Below, in pieces: positions 36,410 through 48,400 of a stretch of DNA of 64,000 bases. The notes beneath the pieces are model-generated. The model was not told where the DNA came from and did no database searches. It saw only the letters and a list, made by a program, of their open reading frames with translations. The stretch lies in NCBI GenBank assembly GCA_029204225.1, contig CM055109.1, positions 40,285,791-40,349,790 on the forward strand, in the 5' to 3' direction. The translations under genes were made by a program, and so were the position numbers. Every line of letters starts with the position of its first letter. The first letter of the stretch is position 1. The stretch is from Diphasiastrum complanatum (Eukaryota > Streptophyta > Lycopodiopsida > Lycopodiales > Lycopodiaceae).

Positions 36410-39400
36410 TTTTGTATCTTGTAATTGCTTTCCATTTGCTTATTCTTTCTATTTGCATGTAGTTATTGGTTTTTGAGAGAGTAGAGAGGATAGGATGTAA
36501 GCACCTCCCCCATTGTATTCTATTCTTGCTCTTCTTGCTTGTGGTTAAAGTAGGGTGGATAGTTAGATGTGGTTAATCTAGGTGTGGTTAGAGTAGGAAG
36601 GGGAGAGTTGCAAGCTAACTTTGCAAGGGAGGCACTATTCCCTTGGGAACGAATCTATGCGTGACAGGTGAACCAAGGCCGCTATCTAATCCATCTTGTT
36701 TTTAGCACTCGTGTAATGGTCAACACTTTGTGTGTGCATTTTGATGACTCATTCTTTTTTAGAAATAGGCAATGTCCCGTAATTGTGTAGGTCATGGCCC
36801 CTTGTTGCGCAGGATTGAGCGACAGATGTTGGAATTTGAGCACAAACAAGAATGTTTCATTGGATCTCGAGGTGAGTATGATGAGTTTTTGCTAGAGCCA
36901 CTTACATGGAGTGTGGTGGGAAAATCGAGCACTAATATTACTACCCTTGCCACTCGCATCCTTGCTCAAGATTGTTCCGCTTTGACTTTTGAGCAGAATT
37001 GGAGCACTTGGTCTCTTATGCACACGAAGAGACACAATACGCTCAACATTCCCCAGTTGAACAGGTTGGACACTACAGTAGGCCATGCATACATAGAGGT
37101 TGTGGCTGATGATGAGTTCTTTTCGGAGTATCATCAGGAGATGGCACGTCATGATAGGAGGCAATGCAGGACCACTAGATCCATGGCTAGGGCTGATGCA
37201 AATGATGTACGAGAGGAGCATGGGGATGAGGCTGAGGAGGGATTGGATGATGAGGAGGAGGAGGACGATGAGGATGAGGATGAGGCCTTGGATGATGAGA
37301 TGGAGATGGAGATGGACATTGGAGAGGATGTGGGGTGGGTTGATCCCAATTCCAAGACACAGGCTGAGCCTGCATCCCTTCTACGTAGAGTGGGGGCTAG
37401 GCGTAGGGTACATTTGATGGATTTGCATGTTGAGCGGGAAAAATCAGTATCACAGGCAGACTGAGCAGCGTTCAGCAAGGCCCTGGTAGAGGCAGTGGCA
37501 AAGGCAGGGGCAGAGGCAGAGGTAGGGCACTTTTTTTTGACTACCCATGACACGTCAACTGGCACATGGCATCCACCTGTGGGTGATCAGTCCACTTGGC
37601 ATGCCTGGCCCCTGTGACCTGTGAATACTGAGTGACTCATAGGGTACCACCCCCGTGCCCCGCCAAAGGCCTGTGACCCTCTTGGTGACAACGGATGCCC
37701 TTTCCAGGTTACTAGATACTCTTGAAGGAGACAATTCCGCAATCGTCGCTCCCTTCGATCTAGGATTCTTGGTCGTTGCGATGAAATGAGCCATCTTAAA
37801 AAACTTGTCTACCACTACCATAACGGAATTGAATGCATTCTAGGTCTTGGGTAGCCCCACAATGAAATCCATAGAGATGCTTTCCCACCTTCCTGTAGGT
37901 ATCTCAAGTGGATGTAGCAAGCTCGGAGGACTTACTCTCTCGGCCTTGTTCACCTGACAAGCCGTGCAACGCTGGACGTACTCTCTTACATCCCGCTGCA
38001 ATCGTGGCCAGAAATAATGCCTTCTCAAAAGCTCACTAGTCTTATCAATACCAGGGTGCCCTGTGCAGGGACTATCATGGCATTCATGAAGTATCTTACG
38101 ATGAAGATCCTTCACATCTGGCACGAAAACTCTTCCATTTCTCAATACCATACCATCCTTCACGAAGTGTAGTTAGATATGTACTGGTGTGTGCCTCTAC
38201 GGAAGCGACAGCCTCGACTGACTCTTTCGTTTGGTCAACTACCTTGCGCGCATTAGGCCACACACGCTGACAATGCGGGTCCTTTTCTTGAGCCTTCTTA
38301 ATCTCCTCCACGAGACCACTGTCAACCACAGTAAAGCTCATCTGATGCAGTATACGAGATAGTGCATCAGCGACCACATTTTTCCTCCCTCTTCGGAAGC
38401 GAATTTCCAAATGAAATTCCTGCATCAACTCGGCCCACCGAGCTTGGCGCTGAGTGCAAAAATACCTTAAAGTATGATGATATGTGTACACATAAAACTC
38501 GGTGCCATATAAATAATGTCTCCACACCTTGAGCGCATGTATAATCGCATACAGCTCTTGCTCGTGTGTAGGATATCTATGTTGAGCTGGTGTAACAAAC
38601 TGCCAGTAGAACTTACAAAAGCCTAAGAAAGACTGTAATTCGCGTATATCGGCAAGCCTCGGCCACTTCTTAACCACAGCCACCTTAGCTGGGTCAACCG
38701 AAATACCCTCAGCTATCACTACGTGACCCAAATACTCAACACGAGTCTTACACAACTCTGTCTTCTGAGCATTGGCATACAAAACAGAAGCTTGTAACTT
38801 GCCCAAAACGGTCTTGAGATGAACCTCATGCTCCTCGACTGCTTTACTAAAAACCAATATATCGTCAATAAAATTGACGACAAACTTGCCCATATAGTCT
38901 CGCAAGACATCGTTCATGAGCATCATGAACGTGGCTGGGGCATTGGTCAACCACAAATGGCATAGCCAAAAATTTATAATGACCGAAACAGGTTCGGAAG
39001 GCCATCTTCTGGACGTCTTCATCTCAAATCCGTATTTGATGGTATCCACTTTTGAGATCTATCTTACTGAAAATGGTTGCGCCTTGCAATGCATCCAGTA
39101 GATCATCAATCCTGGGCATCGGATACTTGTGCTTTACAGTGATCTTATTCAATCCCCTGTAATCTACACATCCGGAAACTACCATCCTTTTTCTTAACAA
39201 GTAAAATAAGAGAGGCGAAAGGTGAATAACTCGGACAAATGTACCCTAGCTTGAGATACTCCTCCAACATCTTTCTGACTTCCTCTTCCTCTTTTAGGCT
39301 CATCCTATAAGGAGGCCTACATACCGGACTTGCCCCTGGAACGAGCTCAATACGATGATCAATGTTCCGACTAGGCGGCAATCCCTCTGGCATATTACTA

Positions 39401-42400
39401 ATTAGCACGTGTTTAAACTGCGGACTTCTCCAACTCACTTGGCTATAATGCAAATGCATGTGCACTAGGGGATGCAAAAGTAAATGAAGCTTCTTGTGGT
39501 TTATTAGTGAGTGTGCTTATCTGATTATTACCAACATAAGAATCAACATTCACATAACACAACCACAAATACTGAATCTCCATTCTCTTTATTTGCATAT
39601 AGGTAACAAGAGGACCCTCAACGGATGGTCTCTCCCCCTTTAAGACATGAGACATACCCTCATGCCCGAACTTATACACATGTGACTTAAAATCTATAGC
39701 GGGCTACTTACTTGCATGCCACCACTTACCAAGTACAATATCAAACTTAGCTAGTTTAGTGATTTCAAAATCTAACTTCTCGGTATACGTCTGAATAGAC
39801 AAAGACGCCCGAGAGATTCTTTCATCCCAAACCTCTGTTCCCTTACCATCTGGCATCTCAACAGTATACCGGTAATCAGATGGAACAGTAGCCAAGTGAA
39901 ACTTCCTCACCACGCGAGAATTGATAATATTATGTGAGGAACCGGTGCCAAACAAGACGAGCACGTCATGACCTTCCAATTTCCCCTCGTGCATATCAGT
40001 TCACTATCTGGAAACTGATAAGCTTCCCACGCCTTGGTGGACAAGGTATAAGCTGGTGCCTCTTGAACAAGCTTCCGCACCGAAATAGTCATGACACGAC
40101 AAGTGTCCTCATCATCACTTACCAACAAGTCATCCAAAATTTCCTCATCCTTGCCCTCATCTTGACGTTGCATAGTATGGAGCTTCTTGCCCATTCTTTG
40201 AGGACAATCTTTGAAAAGATGCTTGCCAAGACAGAAAAAGCATAATCCGTCTTTCTTGGCCTTTTCCTTTTGCTCAGGAATGAGGGGATGTTAGGAATTT
40301 ATTAAGGAGAATATGTGATAGACTATTTTGGAGTCTATGAAATTATCAGTCAAACAATGGTCTAACGACACGTAACAGTTGTCAAATATAGATCTGAAAT
40401 TATTGAATGAAGATTCAGATGTGATTTTAATCATAAAAATCACTACAGAATATTGTGTACTGACTTTTGGTCAGTTTTCTGTTTCTGTATCAGCTATCCA
40501 CATTACACAAGTATCATACTGACACGTGGTATGACCTCTGTGATTCAAAACAGTCCTAGTAGAATAGAAATCGCCCTATCTCCACTTTACAAAACTTGTT
40601 TTGGATCATTCATCAGAAAATTATGGATAAAAATGTGAAATCCTTCACAAAGTCTTGTAAAAAGTAAACTGATGATTGAATCTAATTCATGTGAGATAAG
40701 TATTGATGTTTGAATATCATTTACATACTATTAGGATAGTACTTATGAAATGAATCAAACAGAAACATTAGATATTCAATGTACGATGGATTTCATGAAA
40801 GAAATCTTCATTTTCTTGAAAATATAAAGGAAATAGAAGAACGTGAGAGAAACTCAAATATACTGAGCATCTAAATGAAGTCTATAGCTTCTGTAGAGCG
40901 ATTTACAGATCTGAATCTTTCTCCATTCAGTTTTTGATCATTCTCCACTCAAGAACTGTTAGTTCTTTTAATAGACTGCACACTGAAAAATTTCTCGTCT
41001 CTACGTTCACTCTCTCTTTAGGAGTGTTCTACAAAAAAGTAGATCCTACTCTCTATTAAAAAAAAAAATTAGAAAAGACTAGAAGCTAAACATTCTAGAT
41101 TATTCTACTCTAATAGGAATTTCTAGAATCTTCTACCACTATGTAAAGTTAACATAGAGTGTATTATTAAGTAGGACCCATGAATTTAATTCAATGTATA
41201 ATAGGGATCTACTTAATTATTTTGGTATTAATTATTGACCCTTATGATGGCCTCATAATTAAATTACCAACATTTTATATACTTGACAAGGGAGACTTGT
41301 CGTAAGCACGACGAGCCATAGGAGATCCCGCCTTGCGCTTCAAAGTCTGCTGCATCTATATAGGATCCTTCTACGAAAAGCCTTTCTGACCAGCTTGGCC
41401 AGACTTTCGCGAACCCTTCTTCTGAGGCCAGCTTGGCTCTCCAGATTCAGCCTTGGTGAGCACATTGCCTTCAAAGTTGAGAGCTGTAGCAACTGCCTCT
41501 TCTAAGGTCTCGCACCCTTCATTAAGCACTGAAGGCCTCAACCTTCACAAAGGCCAAATATGAACTTGTGGACTAATAGCCACTCGGGAATCTCTTCCGG
41601 AATCTTGATAAGCGTCTCACGATACCTATCAGCATATTCCTGCACCATGTACTGCCTCTGACGATGCAAAAGCCAAGCATCCGTCGCACGCACATGCTCA
41701 TGTGGAGGAATAAATTGAGCTCTGAAAGCTCGCTTAAACTCAAGCCAGGTGGATGGAGCTTGATTAGACTTCAACAATTTACGCCATCACCTGTCAACAA
41801 AATCAGTGAAATGATAAGCAGCTTTGCGGACCCGCCAACCCTCATCAGTTGGGGACCGTTTCAAATCCTTCCCACTTATGCAACCACTGATCTACGATAT
41901 CAGCATTGCGTTGGGGAGTGTTTCCAACGAAACGGGTAGGTTTAATATCTTTGTCTTTTGGATAGGGTGGAGGTAACATAGGACGAACAGCAGAAGACGG
42001 ATAAGGCGGAGCATATTGCGAGGAGGACACATAACCACCAGCTACCATCATTGCTCGCATCTTTGCGACAGCCTTTTCCACACTATCCATGCGAGCTTGC
42101 ACAGAAGGGGAAGTACTAGCAGGTGAACGGGCAGCCACTGTAGGCGGATTATGGGCAGGACTAAGCACAGGGCTGGGTGGTGGTGATGGAAGAGCAATGG
42201 GTGGACTGAGCGAAATATCAACTCTATCATCTTCCATTATGAAACAAAAACAGAGATAGCACGGAATCAAGCTAGAAATTGCAGTTATTGAAACACAGTC
42301 AGGAAAGGCAACTGGAAAGTAATAAAACTCTCGAAAAAACACAAAGCCAAGGACAGGTAGTACTTCCCTTGCATCCTACGCTGGTACAAAAGTTGGTAAA

Positions 42401-45400
42401 AACTTTTTTTGGGCACCAAATCGGCTTGAAAGTTAAAAAAAAACAGGAAAAAAGCGGGTTGTTTGACCTCGAATTTCTTCTCTTTTCATGAACGGTCAAT
42501 TGGCAGTAGATCGCCCTCCTACTAGGCCCAATCTGAACCCTTAATAGTAGAAACTGGAGAAAAAACGGAGAAGTTACGCCCAATCCAAAAATCTGACCTG
42601 TTTTTTGCTTGAAAACTGACTTTTTGGTGAAACAGAGGCAAATCTGCTCCAAAACCGGCATATGATGGCTCTATAGGATTGCTATGGATACTAGGAAAAT
42701 GCTCCCAAAATCTGATCAGGATCTGAGAAGGCTCCGGAGAGTTATGAGCGAAAATCCTTCTGAAAAAATGCGCTGGAGCTGTAGGAACAAGGTACGCCCA
42801 AATTTCCCTGCTAGAAATCGTTGAAACAACTCTGAAAAGATGTGTAGATCAACGCTGGAACAGTAGGAAACATTTGAATCTATTTCTCTTTTTTTTTCAG
42901 CGATGGAGATAGGCCACAGGAAGGCGATGGAGCATCCAAGAAATTTTTCCCACCTTTTCTCCTTCAAAACAAGTCTTTGTGGACTCCCTATATGCTGGAC
43001 AGCAGCGTTGGAGGCCCACCTTTCTTTTCCAATCTGTCTGCCACGTTTTCTCCCTCAAAAATCCCTCAAAAACAAGCAAAATCTGACAATTTTTACACTT
43101 TCTCTCTCTAGAACAATGTTTTCTCTCTCTAGAACAAGGCTCTGATACCAATTGTCACAAGCTAGTCTCTCCAAGCTCGTGAATCCTAGAAGCCGGTGTG
43201 TAGAATGAACCTCCCAACCATAGGCACCCCCTCCTTGAGTCCTACCTGCTATTCCCGTCAACTGGCACATGGCATCCAGCTGTGGGTGATCAGTTCACTT
43301 GGCATGCCTAGCCCCTGTGACCTGTGAATACTGAGTGTCTCATAGGGTACCACCCCTGTGCCCCGCCAAAGACCTGTGACCCTCTTGGTCACCCCGACTA
43401 CTTGCTGGCTAGCATCTCGTCACTGACGGCTAGGGTCCCGATGGTCAAGACACACCGCGTCTCTGACAGCTTGTTAGGCGGCCACACCGGGTCACTGCTC
43501 GTGACGCACAGGTCCCAACTTGGGACAAATGTCCTCATCGGTCACCGGCCCTTGCCAATACTTGGCCTCAGGCCCTCTGGTGACCGGCCGTGCCGAGGTC
43601 ATGATAGAGTCGTAACTGGACTCTAACATTAACTCCAACATCTTTTTGGTTTGCAGTGTATCTCTATCTATAATTAACTGGATCAATATAGCTCTAGCCT
43701 CTATGAAATTTTATTTCTGCCTCTTTCCAGTTTATCAATACATTGTTTTGCTAATGCATTTATTGATGATTTTTTAGTTCATTTAACACCAGCTAAAGTA
43801 TCCAAAAAAAATTAGTCATAGGGCTTTTCCCCACCCCCACCCCCCCCTCCTTTTACCAAACAAAGGAATGGAATTTGCGATCCAGACAACGTTCTACTGT
43901 CTAGAACGAGCATCCTGGAATGTGAAGAGGGCAGAATGTGTTCCACTGACATGCATGATGTATACATATATATCATAGTTGCATCCCATGTTCCAAGAAA
44001 CCCGGTTACTCAAAACATGCTCCGCAAACATAGTCTCCGCAAATATAACACACGTGGTAAAATATGAACAGTATACAATGTTGGGCCGCAAGGCACCAAA
44101 TGGTCTAGTACAATGATGTGATAATAGTATAAAATTAACAAATCTACAACTCATTCCCTGACAAGTAGTCCGAGTCAATGTGCCACTATTAAATAAGTTT
44201 TCTCATCTGATGATGAGGTTGCCTCCAACGCCCCCCCCCCCCCCCCCCCCCCAACTACTACCTCTAGGCCATTCCCTAGCCGATCATGCGTATGTATCCA
44301 AAGTAGGTCCCGCAATCTATGAAGGCCCTACAGACTAAGAGAATGCCAAAAATGCAACTGCTTCAGATGCCCCACCACCCACTCCACTATATACCACCAC
44401 ATGAACCCTCATCGTCTCCCTTCTCACAACATGAAAGCACTCCGAACAAGCAGCTATGCTACAAACTAACACAATAAATTTTGAAATTGAATAGACATAC
44501 CATAATCCAGCTTCTCAAGCATCACACAGCCGGAAGAACCCAAAGTCACAATCAAAAACGTTAGCTTTTCTAATCTGATTGCCATGCTTAGAAGGGCGCT
44601 TGCCAAAGAGGATGATCCTGTCCAAGCCTGCAATAAAACATTTTAAAACAACTAATAAACCTCTCATCACAACAAATGGAAACACAAGAGGAACTAAAAA
44701 ACATTAGATGATATCTTAAATATGATGCTTTACCATCTGAGCTCTTTCCTATTTTGAGTAGATAATGTATCAACATCTTAGTTGCATGGGAATAGTGATC
44801 TAGACCCCTCATTAAAAAAGTACATAGATTCATTTCTCGAAATGCTATGGAAAAACTCTCTATTTGTGAGAATAGCCAGAGATTTTCTTTCTAGGCACAA
44901 TGCACGGGAGAGGGTGTGTGAGTGTTGGGAGAGTAGCTAAAGGGTGGCCCAAGCCATCTTGTGAGCAGTTGACCTATTTATTTGAAACATAATGCCTTCC
45001 ACGAATAAATCATTGGATGAATCATTGGACCAGCTTCATATGGGTATGGTGAGATCATAGTACCCCGTGGTACCGCTGGTACGGTACCGCCGGTACCATA
45101 TCAGTGGTACCGCCGGTACGGTACCGCCCTCAGACCCGCAGTACCAGGGCGGTACCATTTTTAATATTTTTTTTTTAATTTTTTTAATGATTTTTTTTGG
45201 CATATTAACTACCAAAAAAGGACAAAAAAAAGTTAAAAAAAGGGGTTCTGGGTGTAAAAAAAGAGGGTACAGTACATAATGCAGGGGACTGGTGCAGTGG
45301 CACATGGGCACTGCGGGTGAGCAGACCGAGGGGCCAATGGAAGAGCAACACAGGGGGGTAGCATCACATGGGGGGCAAGTACAGAGGCACATGGGCACTG

Positions 45401-48400
45401 TGGGTGAGCAGACCATGGGGCCAATGGGAGGGGGGAGCATCACATGGGGGCAGGTACAGAGGCACATGGGACAAATCCGGACAGGTACACCTTCACATGG
45501 GCACTGTGGAGGAGCAGACCACGGACCCAATCGGAGTGCAGCATGTGGTACAGGTACATGGAGCAGGTACATTAGCACATCACAATTAATGGGGACAGGT
45601 ACAAGGGCACATGGAGGGATCATCAACAACTGCACATGGGGGAGCAGACTGTGGGGTTACATAGGCACTCGTGAGGCTGTGAGAGCCAGTGAGAGGCTGT
45701 GAGAGAGAGGCTGTGAGAGGCATTGTGAGAGTTATTGTGAGAGGCATTGTGAGAGCCAGTTCGAGAAACAAGGTGTCGTGAGATGGCAGAGCGCATACCA
45801 CCAAGGCCTGAGGGCGAAGCCAGGAGGAAGCTCGAGGAAGATGTCCGAAGGCACAACGAAAGGCATCGGAAGGAAGAGGCAGACATTGCAGAGATGCTGC
45901 GACAAACACGGGATAGACACCCAGAGCTGCAGATCCCCGCCCCCGCTGTGGCCCCTGCTCCCGCTGTCGAGCTGGATTTGGATGAGCAGATCGGAATGAA
46001 CTTCACATGACGGCAGCTCATCATGGTCAGGGAAAGGGCTGCCCGCCGTCGGGCTGGCCAGGAGGCGGCTCGGGGTAACCGGGAGGCAGAGTGAGAGCGA
46101 CATAACAATGCTCCTGACGAGGGCGAGGAGTCAATGGAGGATCCATAGGAATGTTTAGCATAGATGAGGTCTAGCCGTATGTGGCTGACTGTTGTTATGT
46201 AATGTTCATCAGTAGATGAGGCAGTATTTAATGTCTAGCATAGTGTAAAAAACAGCCCCCGCCGTATGTGGCGGGAATACGTATTGTTATTTTGATACAT
46301 CTGATGAATTAATGTACAGTGTGTTTTTTGTGCAGTGTGTGCCTTGTGTATTGCAATTTGATGTATGTGTTTATGAAATGCTATCAGGGGGGTTGTATTT
46401 CTGTGTTCTGCATATGCTCTCAATCTTTGTAGTGAAAACTAATTGAAAACACGCACACACCATTTGAAGTAAAACTGCAAGTAGAACATCACAATTACAA
46501 GTTGACAAATACACATTGTGCAGTGAATAGAATACGTCCAACACTGAATATAATATGGAAAATGGTCTGAATACAGTGTTTGACCATCTGGTCTCCAGAC
46601 ATGGAACATGATATGAAACTGCTAAAAATAAAACAACAGAGCCACAATCAATGCTCTGGCTCTGACTATGACTTAGACGAATGCTCTGGAGACAACTCAG
46701 GGCCCCGAGCTGGCTCTCGCAGCCGATATTTGTGCCTGTCTGGAGCTGGCATGGGCTGTGTATCAGAAGAGGACTCATCACTAGCATCATCCCAATCTGC
46801 CTCCGCATCAGCCCCCAAGCAAGCCAAACCAGCAACACCTGCTCCAGCTCGCTGTAATGCTGCGCCTCTAGCTGTACCTGGAGCCCTACGTGGTCGTCCT
46901 CTCCTCCCTGGCAGTTTTTGTGCCTTGCCTTTCTTGTTCGGCCTTCCTGGTCTCTTGCGGACAAGAGGAGCTGTCAATGCCTCATCACCCCCATGCAAAT
47001 CACCTGGCTGGCTAGGCTGGGCCAAGCTGAGGCAGGGAAGCAAAAGAGGGAACTCCCTGTGCAGCTGAGCTAGCATGATGAGCTCCTGGAGTGTGTGCCC
47101 GTGGGGCTGCTGCTGGTGGAGGGACTGGCTGTGAAGGAGGCAAGTACAGCGGCGATATGTACTGAAAGGGGCGCTGCGGTGGCCGGTACTGGTACCTCCT
47201 GGATGCTGCCAAAGGGGGAGCCAGTGGAATGGGTGCTGCCAAAGGAGGAGGACGTGGAGTGGGTGCTGCCACTGGAGGAGCAGCTGGAGGAGCCACTGTG
47301 GATGTGGGCGTTGCGAGAGAAAACCCGGGCACAGATGGTGGCCTGCCATGGAGACCTGGTGCTGCAGAAGTGGACGGCGATGGAGGGGCTGCAGGCCTGA
47401 ATGGCATCAGTGGCACTGGAGAAGCTGTGCGGCGCACATATACCCTCTGAGGAGCTGGAGGAACTGTGGGCACCTCGTGCGGCTGCTCTGGCTGTGACTC
47501 TATGTATGGCATGCTGGCAAGAGATGAAGGGGGTGCCCTGACACTCGGCATCTGCTGGGCCTCTGAATCAAATGTGGCAATCAGGTCGTCCAGCTGGGCA
47601 TCTGAATACAAATGCTCTGGGCTCTGGGCCTCATCCTGTGCACCATCCACTGAATCATCCTGTGCACCAACCTCTGAATCATCCCGTGCCTCATCATGTG
47701 CACCCTGTAGACCCTGCATGGCCTCCCAATCTGTGCAATCAAAGTCATCTGGTGCCTCCTATGGTGTGCTGTCGTAGTAACGGCCATGACTCTGTGCTAC
47801 ACGCATCCAAACATCTGCGGCACCGGCATCTAAACCACTCTGCCCTCTATCAAGAGCCTCCTCCATCATGTCGACATAGGTAGATATGCCACTGGCCCCC
47901 CCTGTGTGCCCTGCCTGTCTGCCGGTATAACCTGCACCATGTGTCCCACCTCTGCCACGTGATGCACCTGTGACCCCTGCCCGTGGCGTGTGCCCTGCAC
48001 CTGTATAATCTGCCTCATCCCTCTCTGGTCTGGCAAACACAACCCGAATGGGCTCATCCTCGTCATGCTCATCCTCTGACACTGGCTCATCTGCCTCATA
48101 CAATGGAGGCTCTTTGTGCTCAAGCCTAAGCTCTCTCTCTCTCTCATCTCGGCAAGCTCCCTCTCTCTCTCTCTGCCATCAACTGTGTGCCCAGGTCATC
48201 TACAGGCATGGGATGGGTGCTGTCCGTAGGCAAGTCGACCTGGCGCTCCAAATCTGATATCTTCGTCTGCAAGACCAAAATTGAGCGTGTCAGGAAAACA
48301 ACTTGATCAAAAATTGAAACCTACATTTTAGTGAGACGTCAACCAACTTGCAATGGGAGAATAGCTTTTCACCTGCAATGCGCTCATAATGGTCGGCAGT

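Larger units (their letters stand above)
37553..43628 (-). mobile_element. Truncated Ty3/gypsy retrotransposon (chromovirus-like)
   Basis: On the minus strand: 5' LTR 43628-43153, PBS 43150-43139, gag, zinc knuckle and protease, RT, RNase H, integrase start, then a 134-bp LTR remnant 37686-37553. The remnant equals 43256-43389 of the 5' LTR with about 8 differences. The integrase C-terminus and the first part of the 3' LTR are missing, so one deletion joined the integrase core to mid-LTR. No TSD can be scored. Confidence 0.88.
29516..44500 (-). other. Kinase intron f/g, 14,985 bp, transposon-filled
   Basis: Runs from donor GTATGTC at 44500 to acceptor ...atatag ending 29516. Contains a plus-strand gypsy, a hAT C-terminal fragment with promoter-like module, and a minus-strand gypsy with a 1-kb insertion. 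Stretches without elements (29516-29880, 43629-44500) show nothing but short low-complexity runs. Confidence 0.85.

Noticed and set aside
40284-41273. 5-bp target duplication around the 1-kb insert
   Set aside because: Left gggga and right tttta do not match under the borders I can see.
45036-45635. 199-codon minus-strand ORF rich in Pro/Cys/His
   Set aside because: It spans the hAT end and tandem repeats; the Cys/Pro pattern follows from the 87-bp repeat.
47095-47883. Plus-strand ORFs opposite the transposase tail
   Set aside because: Antisense shadows of the GC-rich Pro-coding strand; the minus-strand frame shows the coherent domain order.
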